A DNA stretch of 57,668 nt from an uncultured Chlorobiota bacterium (GCA_947311445.1 CAMZKV010000007.1:1-57668); one strand, 5' to 3'; shown: positions 21,093-31,488, counted from the first letter of the stretch. Made by a program: numbers and translations. Notes: a model not told the origin generated them from the letters alone.

Positions 21093-22508
21093 ATGTCAGA
21101 CAAAATATCAAAAAATAAAATTGATTTAATAAGTATAGGAATTTATCTGTTACTTGTTGTTTTGGGGTGGATGAATATCTATTCTTCGGCTTATGATGGC
21201 TCATCTTTTGAATTTGGTTCTAGATATGGTAAACAAATGATAATGATTGCGATGACTTTTGTTATTCTTCTAATTTTGTTGTTTGTGGATGTGAATATTA
21301 TTTTTTCTGCATCTTATTTTGTTTATGGGTTTGTTTTACTTGCACTCATTGCAGTTTTGTTTTTAGGCGATAAAACTGGTGGTTCAAGATCTTGGTTTGA
21401 AATTGGAAGTTTTAAACTTCAACCGGCTGAGTTTGCAAAATTAGCAACTGCACTTGCATTGTCGCGATTTCTTGGAAAAGAAAATTCTAATTTTACGTTT
21501 GATATTAAAAGTTTTGTTTCTGTTTTAGGGATAGTTTTTTTTCCTGCTTTTTTGATTCTTCTTCAAGGTGATCTTGGTTCTGCAATGGTTTTTTCATCTT
21601 TTATTTTTGTTTTGTACAGACAAGGTCTCTCTTTTTATTGGTTTCCAATAATTCTAATTGGAATTTTAGTTTTTGTATCCTTTTTCTTTATTAATATCTC
21701 ATTAATTTTTATTTCTCTAATTATTATAGGGCTAATATCATACAGATATATTACAGGAAATTTAAAGGATACAATTTTTGGAGCCGCCCTTCTTGTTATA
21801 ATGATATTGATAGGCTTAGCAATAATTATTTTTTTTAGAGCTAATATAAAAGTAAATATTATTATTACAGTTTCAGTTTTTATTGTTTCTTTAATTGTTG
21901 TCGTAAAATCTTTTAAAGAAATGATTTTAAAATCATTAATTGTACCTGTTTTATTGTTATTTTATATAGGATCTTTATACTCTACCGGTTATATTTTTGA
22001 AAATATTTTAAAAAGTCATCATAGAGCAAGAATAAATGTTTTGTTTGGTTTAGAAAAAGATTTAACAGATATTGGATATAATGTTCATCAATCTAAAATA
22101 GCAATTGGGTCAGGAGGGTTATCAGGAAAAGGATATTTTAAAGGTACTCAAACTAAATATGATTTTGTTCCTGAACAAGATACCGATTTTATTTTTTGCA
22201 CTGTAGGAGAAGAGTGGGGTTTTGTAGGAACAGCATTTGTAATAACTATTTTTACTGTTTTATTGCTTCGTATTTTGTTCCTTGCAGAAAGGCAAAGATC
22301 TGTGTATAGTAGGGTTTTTGGATATTCTCTTGCAGGTGTATTGTTTTTTCATTATTCCGTTAATATTGCAATGACTATTGGGCTGTTTCCAGTTATTGGT
22401 ATTCCTTTACCTTTTTTTAGCTATGGAGGGTCTTCCTTGTTTGCATTTTCCGTATTGCTTTTTGTTTTTTTAAAACTTGATACTCAGCATAATACATTAT
22501 ATATATAA
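21093..22508 (+). CDS. rodA: Rod shape-determining protein RodA (SEDS family)
   Basis: GGSRSWFEIGSFKLQPAEFAKLATALALSRFL; QGDLGSAMVF; IGIPLPFFSYGGSSLFAF. Confidence 0.94.
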   Translation: MSDKISKNKIDLISIGIYLLLVVLGWMNIYSSAYDGSSFEFGSRYGKQMIMIAMTFVILLILLFVDVNIIFSASYFVYGFVLLALIAVLFLGDKTGGSRSWFEIGSFKLQPAEFAKLATALALSRFLGKENSNFTFDIKSFVSVLGIVFFPAFLILLQGDLGSAMVFSSFIFVLYRQGLSFYWFPIILIGILVFVSFFFINISLIFISLIIIGLISYRYITGNLKDTIFGAALLVIMILIGLAIIIFFRANIKVNIIITVSVFIVSLIVVVKSFKEMILKSLIVPVLLLFYIGSLYSTGYIFENILKSHHRARINVLFGLEKDLTDIGYNVHQSKIAIGSGGLSGKGYFKGTQTKYDFVPEQDTDFIFCTVGEEWGFVGTAFVITIFTVLLLRILFLAERQRSVYSRVFGYSLAGVLFFHYSVNIAMTIGLFPVIGIPLPFFSYGGSSLFAFSVLLFVFLKLDTQHNTLYI

Positions 22509-22576
22509 AAAGGAAAAAAATGTCATTTAAACATACTTTTCCCTCTTTAATTTTAGTCTATAATTGAAGAGTATTT

Positions 22577-22957
22577 TTATTCTTCCATTTCAATCATATT
22601 GAACGGTATTTTTAAAATAGATTGATAATCTTCTCCTGCTTCGAGCATATCTTCGTCATCTTCTTCATAATGCCAATTTATTATAACATTTTCATTCTCT
22701 TTGTGAATTGTTTCTAGTTTTTTGAAAACATCAAGAATACATTTAGAAGAACTTGTGTTAAAATATTCAAGTTTTATATTTACTTCTGTTTTTTCTTTTG
22801 GGTTTTTTCCGTATTCTTCTAGCCAATCAACCAAAGGTTTGTAAAATTCTATTGAATTCTCGGGTATTGATTTTCCTTCAATTTGAATAACTCCTGTTTC
22901 TGCATTAAAAATAATGTCTGGTGTTTTACGTGTTTTTTCAATTTTTATAGACTCCAT
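22577..22957 (-). CDS. DUF1987 / SiaC-family regulatory phosphoprotein (paralog 2)
   Basis: IQIEGKSIPENSIEFYKPLVDWLEEYGKNPKEKTEVNIKLEYFNTSSSKCILDVFKKLE...INWHYEEDDEDMLEAGEDY. Confidence 0.92.
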   Translation of the reverse strand: MESIKIEKTRKTPDIIFNAETGVIQIEGKSIPENSIEFYKPLVDWLEEYGKNPKEKTEVNIKLEYFNTSSSKCILDVFKKLETIHKENENVIINWHYEEDDEDMLEAGEDYQSILKIPFNMIEMEE

Positions 22958-23005
22958 AGTTGTGTATATTGTTTTTCTTATTTTACAAATTTAAAAATGT
23001 TAATC

Positions 23006-23557
23006 TTAAATTGCAATTCTTAAGCTAAAAAAAATGTAATCTTTATTAAAATAATAAAAATCATAGCCAATATTATTGCCTGTTCGCTTAATTAAATCTA
23101 TTATTCCAAGACCTCCGCCTCCTTTGTTAGAAAATTCTTCGTTATTTAAAATTAAACGATACAACGATTTAACTTCTTCTTTAGACAAAAAATTTAATTG
23201 GTCAATTCGTTCTTTTAATAATCTTGTATTTGTTTTTCTAATAAAATTTCCTGTAATAATTAGATATTTTTCATCTTTCAAATGCTCTAAAAGAAAAGCG
23301 ATATTATTTTTTGGTATTTCTGAATTAAAATGCTTGTCTTTTGATATGTCTGCATGATGATATAAATTTTGCAAAGTTTCAATAGCAACATTATATATCT
23401 TTTTTATTATCCTTCTTTTCTCTTCCTTTTTTGACAAAACATCATCAATATTGTCTAATATTTGGTTGACTTCTTTCTCAGAAATCTTTCCCATATAAGA
23501 TAATAGTGTATTTTCGTTTTTGTTTTTGTTATACCACTTTTCAAGTTCAAAAGCCAT
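23006..23557 (-). CDS. SiaB-family protein kinase (GHKL-like)
   Basis: 183 aa; YNVAIETLQNLYHHAD and GGGGLGIIDLIKRTGN resemble SiaB-family kinases; adjacent to a SiaC paralog. Confidence 0.85.
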   Translation of the reverse strand: MAFELEKWYNKNKNENTLLSYMGKISEKEVNQILDNIDDVLSKKEEKRRIIKKIYNVAIETLQNLYHHADISKDKHFNSEIPKNNIAFLLEHLKDEKYLIITGNFIRKTNTRLLKERIDQLNFLSKEEVKSLYRLILNNEEFSNKGGGGLGIIDLIKRTGNNIGYDFYYFNKDYIFFSLRIAI

Positions 23558-23622
23558 AAAAGAAGGTGTTTTCTTAAAGATTTTTCAAATATATAAAAAA
23601 AAAGATAATTATTAAATATTTT

Positions 23623-24501
23623 TTATTTCAAAATAAATTGTTTTTCTCCAATTGGGTTTCCATCCATGAAAATATCCACATCATATTTTCCTTCTGATTG
23701 TTCAGCATTTGCTGTCCAGAAAACGCAAACATTTGTTTTGTTTCCTTCGTATGTTAATTCTCTTTTTGATGAGTAAGCAATTTCTTTATTTTTGTATTTA
23801 AACATTCCGGATTCATCACTCATTAATATTATACCATCAGGTGCTGCAATTCTAATATATGCGTATCTTGTTCCTTTTTTTGCTAATACATTATCGTCTA
23901 TTGTAAAACAGATTTTAACTTTCTTTAATTTTTTTGCTTTGCTGGTTTTCTTATCTCTTTTGTTTAGTATTAAAATAGAAATATTCTCTGCTTTTAAAAC
24001 TTTTGCAATTTTAATTTGATTAGATAGGCTGTCTTTTACAATGTTTAATAAATCTGTTTTTGCAATCACACTGTCATAATTTTGTTTTATTTCTATATTT
24101 TCAGAATGTAATTTTTTGTTCTCAATGTTTAATTTATCAATTTGTTTCACAAAATCTTTCATTATAGATTTCAAAGTTTCAGTTTCGTCTTTAAGTTGCT
24201 TTATTTTTGCATAATTTGTTTTTTTAACTCCCCTTAGTTGTCTTAATGCTTCGCTAATTTTCTCTTTTTCAATTTCTAACTTTTGGTTTAGTTCTTTATT
24301 GTCGGTTTTTAGTCCATCGTATTGAACTTGCATTGCCACAAGTTCCTCTTCGATAAGAGCCTTTTCACTTTTTACCTGAACTAGCTCTGTGCTTGTTTCT
24401 TTAATAATTTCTTCTTGTTGAAATTTATCCCATACCAACCAGCCAATTACTATTGCTTCTAGAATTACTATGAATAATGTTACTTTTGAAATTGTGTTCA
24501 T
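23623..24501 (-). CDS. Membrane-anchored coiled-coil protein with C-terminal beta-rich domain
   Basis: N-terminal TM helix, heptad-rich coiled coil (about aa 30-155), C-terminal VCVFWTANAEQSEGKYDVDIFMDGNPIGEKQFILK. Confidence 0.65.
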   Translation of the reverse strand: MNTISKVTLFIVILEAIVIGWLVWDKFQQEEIIKETSTELVQVKSEKALIEEELVAMQVQYDGLKTDNKELNQKLEIEKEKISEALRQLRGVKKTNYAKIKQLKDETETLKSIMKDFVKQIDKLNIENKKLHSENIEIKQNYDSVIAKTDLLNIVKDSLSNQIKIAKVLKAENISILILNKRDKKTSKAKKLKKVKICFTIDDNVLAKKGTRYAYIRIAAPDGIILMSDESGMFKYKNKEIAYSSKRELTYEGNKTNVCVFWTANAEQSEGKYDVDIFMDGNPIGEKQFILK

Positions 24502-24591
24502 ATTTACGTTTTTTGGGTTTTTTTATGTCAATTATTGCTGTTTTTTATTTACCGCATTTTTTTAAGTAATAATAAAATATATGTTAAATTA

Positions 24592-25305
24592 TTATTTTAA
24601 CTCATTAAGATACATTTGTATTGTGTTATGTAAACCAAAATATAATGCATCTGAAATAAGAGCATGACCAATTGAAACTTCTTTTAAATTTTGAATATTT
24701 TTATTGAAATATTTTAAGTTGTCAAGATCCAAATCATGTCCTGCATTTATTTCTAATCCTATTTTAGAAGCTAGCTTTGCTGCTTTTGAAAAAGGTAGAA
24801 TGGCATTTTCTTTATTCTTAAAGAAATTTTCAGCATATGGTTCAGTATATAATTCAATTCTATCTGTTCCAATATCTTTTGCATTTTCAATTAGATTAAT
24901 ATTAGTTTCAATAAAAATTGATGTTCTTATACTAGCATTTTTAAATTCAGAAATAATTTCTTTTAAAAAACTCTTGTTATTAATGGTGTCCCAACCTGCA
25001 TTTGAAGTTAAAACGTCCGGAGAATCAGGAACCAAGGTAACTTGTTCTGGTTTAATTTCTAAAACCAAGTCAATAAATCGTTTATTTGGATAGCCTTCAA
25101 TATTAAATTCAGTTTTTACAACTTCTTTTAATTTATATACATCATCATATCTTATGTGTCTTTCATCTGGTCTTGGATGTACTGTAATTCCTTGTGCTCC
25201 AAACTTTTCGCAATCTATTGCAGCTTTTATTAAATCAGGATTATTCCCTCCCCTTGCATTTCTAATTGTTGCAATTTTATTAATATTTACACTTAATCGT
25301 GTCAT
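24592..25305 (-). CDS. pdxJ: Pyridoxine 5'-phosphate synthase
   Basis: [66 protein letters not shown]. Confidence 0.96.
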   Translation of the reverse strand: MTRLSVNINKIATIRNARGGNNPDLIKAAIDCEKFGAQGITVHPRPDERHIRYDDVYKLKEVVKTEFNIEGYPNKRFIDLVLEIKPEQVTLVPDSPDVLTSNAGWDTINNKSFLKEIISEFKNASIRTSIFIETNINLIENAKDIGTDRIELYTEPYAENFFKNKENAILPFSKAAKLASKIGLEINAGHDLDLDNLKYFNKNIQNLKEVSIGHALISDALYFGLHNTIQMYLNELK

Positions 25306-25478
25306 TTTGTTTTGTTCAGAAATAATTTAATAATAATTTTGATGTTTATATAAAATACAAAAGTACTATTTTTTTAATTTAAATATAAAAGTACTTACAT
25401 GAATTTTCAATATGCAATTATATTTACTATTTGGAATAGTAAGATTTAGTATTTTGATAGTTTATAAAATAATTAAAA

Positions 25479-26147
25479 ATGCAAGCAAAAAACTTAATAT
25501 CTGATATATTTCCTTCAATATACATTAACGAAACCGGCAAACAAGCTATTTCTAAAATGGATATTTTTAAAGTTTCTCACATACCTTTGATTAATAATGG
25601 AAATGAATATTTTGGACTTCTATCTGAAAATGAAATTTTTGATTTTGATTTAATGGAGAAATCATTTGAAACTTATAAAAAAGTTTTGATTAGACCATTT
25701 GTATATGAAAATCAGCATGCTTTTGATATTATAAAAATTCTTTCTAAACTAAACGTGTCGGTTGTTCCTGTTTTAAACAGAAACGAAAAGTATGTTGGTG
25801 CAGTTTGCATACATGATATTATTAACTATATCGGAAGAATTACTTCTTCAGAAAATACAGGTACTGTTTTTGTTCTTAAAATGAGTATTCAAGATTATTC
25901 TCTTTCTCAAATTTCTCAAATAATTGAAGGTAATAATGCAAAAATTTTAAATTTATATACTACAACTTATAAAGACTCTACAAGACTTGATGTTACAATA
26001 AAAATTAATTTGAATGATTTTTCTGCAATTGAGCAAACATTTGAAAGGTATAATTATAAAATTACTTATTCAAATTCCGGTAGTACTGAGCTTGACGAGC
26101 TCCTTGAAGAAAGATATGAAGAGTTTATGAATTATTTGAATGTATAA
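25479..26147 (+). CDS. CBS-domain protein with ACT-like C-terminus
   Basis: Two CBS-like repeats (KVSHIPLINNGNEYFGLLSE; NVSVVPVLNRNEKYVGAVCIHDII). Confidence 0.75.
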   Translation: MQAKNLISDIFPSIYINETGKQAISKMDIFKVSHIPLINNGNEYFGLLSENEIFDFDLMEKSFETYKKVLIRPFVYENQHAFDIIKILSKLNVSVVPVLNRNEKYVGAVCIHDIINYIGRITSSENTGTVFVLKMSIQDYSLSQISQIIEGNNAKILNLYTTTYKDSTRLDVTIKINLNDFSAIEQTFERYNYKITYSNSGSTELDELLEERYEEFMNYLNV

Positions 26148-26149
26148 AA

Positions 26150-27787
26150 ATGCCTAAAATATCTTCTATATATATATATATACTTATTACCCTAATTGCC
26201 TCATTGTTCTTTATCCCTTTTTTAGGAAATGTGCATCTTTTTGATTGGGATGAAATAAATTTTGCAGAATCTGCAAGAGAAATGATTGTAAGCGGAGATT
26301 ATTTGAATGTTCAAATTAATTATGAGTTTTTCTGGGAAAAACCTCCTCTTTTTATTTGGATGCAAGTAGTTTCAATGAAAATTTTTGGAGTAAATGAATT
26401 TGCAGCTCGTTTTCCTAATGCTTTAGCCGGAATAATTACTTTGTTGCTTCTTTTTAATATTGGGAAAAAGTATTTTGATGATAAGTTTGGAATTATATGG
26501 GTTTTTGCATATGTTGGTTCTGTACTTTCTCATTTTTATTTCAAATCAGGTATTATTGACCCTTGGTTCAATTTATTTATTTTTCTTGGAATATATTTCT
26601 TTATGAAATATATCTCGGATGATATAGCAAGAAGAAAGTTTGTTGTTTTGTCTGCTGTTTTTATTGGTCTTGCAACTTTAACAAAAGGACCGGTTGCCCT
26701 GCTTATTTTTTTGCTGACAGAATTTGTGTTTCTTATTTCAAAAAGGTTTAAAATTCGTTTGAAATTTGTGGATATTTTAATATTTTCATTAGTTTTTATT
26801 TTTATTGGAGGTTTTTGGTTTATTCTTCAGATTTTAAGTGGAAATTATACAATACTTTATGATTTTGTTATTTATCAAATTCGCCTTTTTGAAACCAAAG
26901 ATGCAGGACATGGTGGTTTTCCTGCATACCATTTTGTAATATTATTTTTTGGGGTTTTTCCTGCATCAATTTTTGCATTAAAATCGTTCTTTAACGATAA
27001 ATCGGAACAAGTTAAACAGAAAGTTTTTAAAAAAACTATGATGATTTTGTTTTGGGTAGTTTTAATTTTGTTTAGTATTGTGAAAACAAAAATTGTTCAT
27101 TATTCTTCTCTTGCATATTTCCCACTAACTTTTTTAGCAGCATATTCTATATATAAAACAGAAATAAAAGATTTTAAACAATCTAAAATTATTTCTGCAA
27201 TATTAATTTTTGTAGCAATTATTTTTGGTTTTGCTATTGCAATTATACAATATATTGGTCAAAATCATTTAAAAATAATATCATCGGGAATTATTAATGA
27301 TGAGTTTACAAACGGCAATTTACAGGCAACAACTTCATGGACAGGATTTGAGTTTTTGTTGGGAGTATTTTTAATCTCAGGGATTGTTTTTGCTTTAATT
27401 TATTTCAAAAATAGATATTTTATTAAAGTTATTTTAATATTCTCTATTGTTGCGGTTTTTACAAATTTAGCAATTTTAATTATAGTTCCAGAAGTTGAGA
27501 AAATATCTCAAAAATCTGTTATTGAGTTTTATGAAGAACACCAAAATGAAGATGCGTATTTTATAACTTACGGAATGAAATCGTATGCCCAATATTTCTA
27601 TACAAAGAGTAAACTACCAAAGAAAACTGATATTAAAGATGAAGAATTACTTTTAAATGGAAAAATAAACAAGACTGTTTATGTAACTTGTAGAAATAAT
27701 AAAGATGAATATTTTGCAGAGTCTTATCCGAAGTTTAAAAAAATGTACGAAAAAAACGGTTATGTTTTTTGGAAAAGAAGCCCCTAA
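26150..27787 (+). CDS. GT39/ArnT-like membrane glycosyltransferase
   Basis: Multi-pass; FDWDEINFAESAREMIVSGDYLNVQINYEFFWEKPPLFIWMQ typical of the GT39 N-terminal region. Confidence 0.88.
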   Translation: MPKISSIYIYILITLIASLFFIPFLGNVHLFDWDEINFAESAREMIVSGDYLNVQINYEFFWEKPPLFIWMQVVSMKIFGVNEFAARFPNALAGIITLLLLFNIGKKYFDDKFGIIWVFAYVGSVLSHFYFKSGIIDPWFNLFIFLGIYFFMKYISDDIARRKFVVLSAVFIGLATLTKGPVALLIFLLTEFVFLISKRFKIRLKFVDILIFSLVFIFIGGFWFILQILSGNYTILYDFVIYQIRLFETKDAGHGGFPAYHFVILFFGVFPASIFALKSFFNDKSEQVKQKVFKKTMMILFWVVLILFSIVKTKIVHYSSLAYFPLTFLAAYSIYKTEIKDFKQSKIISAILIFVAIIFGFAIAIIQYIGQNHLKIISSGIINDEFTNGNLQATTSWTGFEFLLGVFLISGIVFALIYFKNRYFIKVILIFSIVAVFTNLAILIIVPEVEKISQKSVIEFYEEHQNEDAYFITYGMKSYAQYFYTKSKLPKKTDIKDEELLLNGKINKTVYVTCRNNKDEYFAESYPKFKKMYEKNGYVFWKRSP

Positions 27788-27818
27788 GTTGAAAGTTTAA
27801 AATTAAAAGTGTAATAGA

Positions 27819-28685
27819 TTAATTGTTTTTCAAATATTTGTTTTCTAAATCATAGACTATTTTTTTTACTTCTGCTGCCCATTCTAAATGTGTTTTAGAA
27901 TCATCAAAAGTTGAATATGGAATAGGTTTTCCGTAAACAATTGGGATTGTTGCATTACGTTTCTTAAAAACTTCGCCGGGGAGCAAAAAGAATTCTAAAT
28001 TAGCCTTAATGCCTAAAAAAGTTCTAATTTTTGCCAATCTATAAAATTTTTTGGAATTTCTCCCACCAACAAATATAGGAATAATATCTTTTTTGTGTTC
28101 AATTGCATTTCTGATAAAACTTCTATGCCAAAACCCGTCGTCTAATTTGTTTTTTACCATTCGTGCAACTTTACCTGCTGGAAAAATAAGTATGTGTGAA
28201 CCTTCTTTTTCAAGATGTTCTTCAATTGCATCTTTTTTATGCTTCTCGTTTTTTTCAATAACACTAACAGGCAAGAAAATTTCTTTTACATTTTCTATAT
28301 GCAAAAACATTTCATTGGCAATTAATTTTATGTTCTTAAATTTTTCTTGAATTTTAGAGTACACAACTCCAAAGTCAATTCCTCCCATTGAATGGTTGCT
28401 TGCAAAAATAAAACTTCCTTTTTCAGGAAGAAAATCTTCATTAAAAGCTATAATTTTCACATTCAAATGTCTTAAAACTCCATTTACAAAATCTGCTCCG
28501 TATAGATTTTTATTTTTTTTAAGGATAATATTCGTCTCTGTTTGATGAAAAGATTTTTTTAAAAAGCGAATTATAAACTTTGGAAAATTTCTAACAGTCT
28601 TATTCTTTTGATTTCGAATAATTTTTTCAATATCTAATTGTTGAGCCTCTTTTTTTATGTTGTTTTTATTTAAAATATCTTTCAT
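27819..28685 (-). CDS. PlsC-like glycerol acyltransferase family protein
   Basis: FIFASNHSMGGIDFGVV (NHxxxxxD acyltransferase motif variant); FPAGKVAR. Confidence 0.8.
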   Translation of the reverse strand: MKDILNKNNIKKEAQQLDIEKIIRNQKNKTVRNFPKFIIRFLKKSFHQTETNIILKKNKNLYGADFVNGVLRHLNVKIIAFNEDFLPEKGSFIFASNHSMGGIDFGVVYSKIQEKFKNIKLIANEMFLHIENVKEIFLPVSVIEKNEKHKKDAIEEHLEKEGSHILIFPAGKVARMVKNKLDDGFWHRSFIRNAIEHKKDIIPIFVGGRNSKKFYRLAKIRTFLGIKANLEFFLLPGEVFKKRNATIPIVYGKPIPYSTFDDSKTHLEWAAEVKKIVYDLENKYLKNN

Positions 28686-28695
28686 TTTAATTTTT

Positions 28696-31008
28696 TTATG
28701 CTTCCCAATTTATTCCTAAAAAAGTAACATCATCAATTTGTTCTTGTTCTTGTTGCCAGTTATTAAAATAATCTCTGAATATTACTTCTTGATCTTTAAA
28801 AGATAATGAGCTATTTTCTGTAATAATATTTTTAAATTGTTTTTTACCTATCTTCTTCCCTTCTGGGTTTATTTGGTCGTAATATCCATCAGAGAAAAGA
28901 TATATTTTGTCATTTTTTTGAAGCTGAATTTCTATGGTTTGAAAATTAGTTTCATTATAATGAAAACCTATAGGGTTTCTACTGGCTTTATATTCAATTA
29001 ATTCGTTATTGCGAATAATTATTAAAGGATGATAAGCTCCGGAATATTTCATGATGTTTGTTTTAGAATCTACATTGCAAAGAGAAATATTAAAGCCGTC
29101 AGGATTGTTGCTTCCAAATGTTTTGTATGTTTTTTTAAAGCGTTGCCGTATTAAATCTAATGTTTTTCCTGTGTTTTCTGCATTTCCTGTTTTTGCAATT
29201 TCATGAAGATATGTAATGGCAATCATACTAAGGAAGCCTCCAGAAATCCCATGCCCTGTGCAATCACCAACCGCAAATATTATTTGGTTTTTTACTTTAT
29301 TTACATAGTAAAAATCTCCTCCAACCGAGAATTTTTGTTCAAATATTAGAAAATAGTTATTGAAAAGTTTGTCAATTAATTCTATCTTCGATAAAAGTGC
29401 ATCTTGTATTTTTTTTGCATACCTAAGATTGTCTAATATGTCTTTATGTGCAGAAGCAATTTTTTTATTGCTTTCTTCCAATTCCAATTCTGTTTGCTTT
29501 CTTCGTGTAATGTCTCTTGAAATTCCTCCTATTGCAATAGCCTTGTTGTTTTTATCATAAATAAGATAAGCCATAACTTCCGCAATAATTATATGCCCGT
29601 CTTTATGTATATATTCAATTTCGGTTGTTATTCCTTTTGCTGCATCCGGATTGTTTCTTATTTCTACTGTGTTTTCAATCAATTTTTTAATTTTGAGTTG
29701 AAATTCTTTTGTATGTATTTTTGCTAAACCAAATGATTTAATTTCTTCGATAGTATAACCCAAGAATTTTTTACAAGAAGGGCTTATATATAATGGTTCA
29801 ACATCAAAAGATAGCATCCATATAAAATCACTCATGTAATTTGCCAATAAATCATATTTTTTAATCGTTTCTTCTAATAATTTATATTGGCTTGCAATTT
29901 TTTCATGTGCATTTATAAGTACTTCATTGTTTTGTTTTAGCTCTTCTGTTTTTGCAGAAAGTTGTTTGTTTTTATGTTTTATTTCTTTTTCTGTGTTTTT
30001 TCTTTCAGTTATATCTTGAAGAACACCAATCATATGGATAAGACTACCTTTTTTGTCTTTTATTATTTCAGAAGTTGCATCTATGAAGTGGATCTTATCT
30101 TCTTTTATAATACGATATTCTGTTTTGTGAATTTTTATATTATTTTTAATTGCTAAATCTAATTCTTTTAGGATTCTATCTTTGTCTTTATAATAAATAT
30201 AGTTTAAAAACTCTTCATATTTTAGTTTTTTTCCTGTATTTTCTTTTCCGAAAATATCATATGTTATATCAGTCCAAATAACATCGCCGGTTTTAACATT
30301 CCATTCCCAAGTTCCAATTCTTCCGGTTTTTTGTGCAAGACTTAAACGTTTTTCATTTTCTTTTAATTTTTTGTTAACTAAAAACAATTCGTCATTTTTT
30401 AGCTTTTGTTCATTGTCATAGATTGTAAGCTCGTCATTGGTTTTTTCTAAGTCAGATAAAGCTTTTTTTAAGTGTTTTTGGGTTTCTTCCCTCGAATATT
30501 CAATGGTTATAAAAAGTATATTTAAAATTATATAGGAAACAACAAATCTTAACATTAAACTTGGAGTATAACTATTTGTTAGAAGTTCAGGAAAAAAAAG
30601 ATAGATTGATAATGAGGTTAGTAAAAAAAACAAAGAGTAAATAGCACCTCTTTTATAGTTTGTTAATGATATTGCTAATGTTGAAAAAATATAAAACCAA
30701 AATAAACCCGCAACACCTACACCTAAGAAAGTAAATATTATTATAGAAAAAACAAACATTAATAAAATAATAATGTGTGCAGAAATATCAACTTTATTTG
30801 AAAAATAAAGAAAGACAATATTAGAAAATGTAATTATCCAAAAAATAAAAATGTAGGTACTATATACTATTTTTCCAGACATTAATCCTCCTACTCCAAA
30901 CATTGTAAGTGGGATTAATGCAGTAAAAGAAAAAAGAAAAACTAGAAACTTTTTTCTTTTAATTTCATTGTTAATATTAATTTTAAATAATGATTTTATT
31001 TTTTGCAA
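28696..31008 (-). CDS. Membrane PAS-PAS-SpoIIE (PP2C) phosphatase, SiaA/RsbU-like
   Basis: N-terminal TM cluster, two PAS/PAC units (GVLQDITERK; GGISRDITRRK), PP2C motifs SVGGDFYYV, AVGDCTGHGISGGFLSMI, LFSDGYYDQ, QIDDVTFLGI. Confidence 0.92.
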   Translation of the reverse strand: MQKIKSLFKININNEIKRKKFLVFLFSFTALIPLTMFGVGGLMSGKIVYSTYIFIFWIITFSNIVFLYFSNKVDISAHIIILLMFVFSIIIFTFLGVGVAGLFWFYIFSTLAISLTNYKRGAIYSLFFLLTSLSIYLFFPELLTNSYTPSLMLRFVVSYIILNILFITIEYSREETQKHLKKALSDLEKTNDELTIYDNEQKLKNDELFLVNKKLKENEKRLSLAQKTGRIGTWEWNVKTGDVIWTDITYDIFGKENTGKKLKYEEFLNYIYYKDKDRILKELDLAIKNNIKIHKTEYRIIKEDKIHFIDATSEIIKDKKGSLIHMIGVLQDITERKNTEKEIKHKNKQLSAKTEELKQNNEVLINAHEKIASQYKLLEETIKKYDLLANYMSDFIWMLSFDVEPLYISPSCKKFLGYTIEEIKSFGLAKIHTKEFQLKIKKLIENTVEIRNNPDAAKGITTEIEYIHKDGHIIIAEVMAYLIYDKNNKAIAIGGISRDITRRKQTELELEESNKKIASAHKDILDNLRYAKKIQDALLSKIELIDKLFNNYFLIFEQKFSVGGDFYYVNKVKNQIIFAVGDCTGHGISGGFLSMIAITYLHEIAKTGNAENTGKTLDLIRQRFKKTYKTFGSNNPDGFNISLCNVDSKTNIMKYSGAYHPLIIIRNNELIEYKASRNPIGFHYNETNFQTIEIQLQKNDKIYLFSDGYYDQINPEGKKIGKKQFKNIITENSSLSFKDQEVIFRDYFNNWQQEQEQIDDVTFLGINWEA

Positions 31009-31048
31009 TTTAGAGAGTATTATTTTAATAACTTAATTTTTTTAAGAA

Positions 31049-31417
31049 CTATTCAGCCTCTTCAAAAATTTTAATGGGAATATTAAAAATGTCAGCTAAT
31101 TCTTCTGCAAATTCGAGATTGTCTTCATCATCATAAACATACCACAAAATTTTTATTTTCTTTCCAGATTTAAAAAAGTTATTTAGCCTTGATATTAAGT
31201 ATAGAATTTTCTTTTGAGTTATACTGCTTATAACATAAAGTTTAAAAACACAATCTAATTCACAAGAAAGACTTGGGATTTCTTTTTCAATCAAACTTAT
31301 TATATCGTCAAATAATTTGTCAACAGATTCGGAATAAGACGAACCTATTATTTCAAATTTGCATTCTTCAATTGAGATATATATAGAAGGACTCCCTTTT
31401 GTATCTTTAATATGCAT
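31049..31417 (-). CDS. Divergent DUF1987 / SiaC-like protein (paralog 3)
   Basis: SPSIYISIEECKFEIIGSSYSES...KKIKILWYVYDDEDNLEFAEELADIFNIPIKI; same layout as paralogs 1 and 2. Confidence 0.75.
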   Translation of the reverse strand: MHIKDTKGSPSIYISIEECKFEIIGSSYSESVDKLFDDIISLIEKEIPSLSCELDCVFKLYVISSITQKKILYLISRLNNFFKSGKKIKILWYVYDDEDNLEFAEELADIFNIPIKIFEEAE

Positions 31418-31488
31418 AGTTTTATTTTAAAAAATTTATCTACCAAATATAGATATAAAAACTTTAAAAAATAAAAAAGTTAAGAAAA

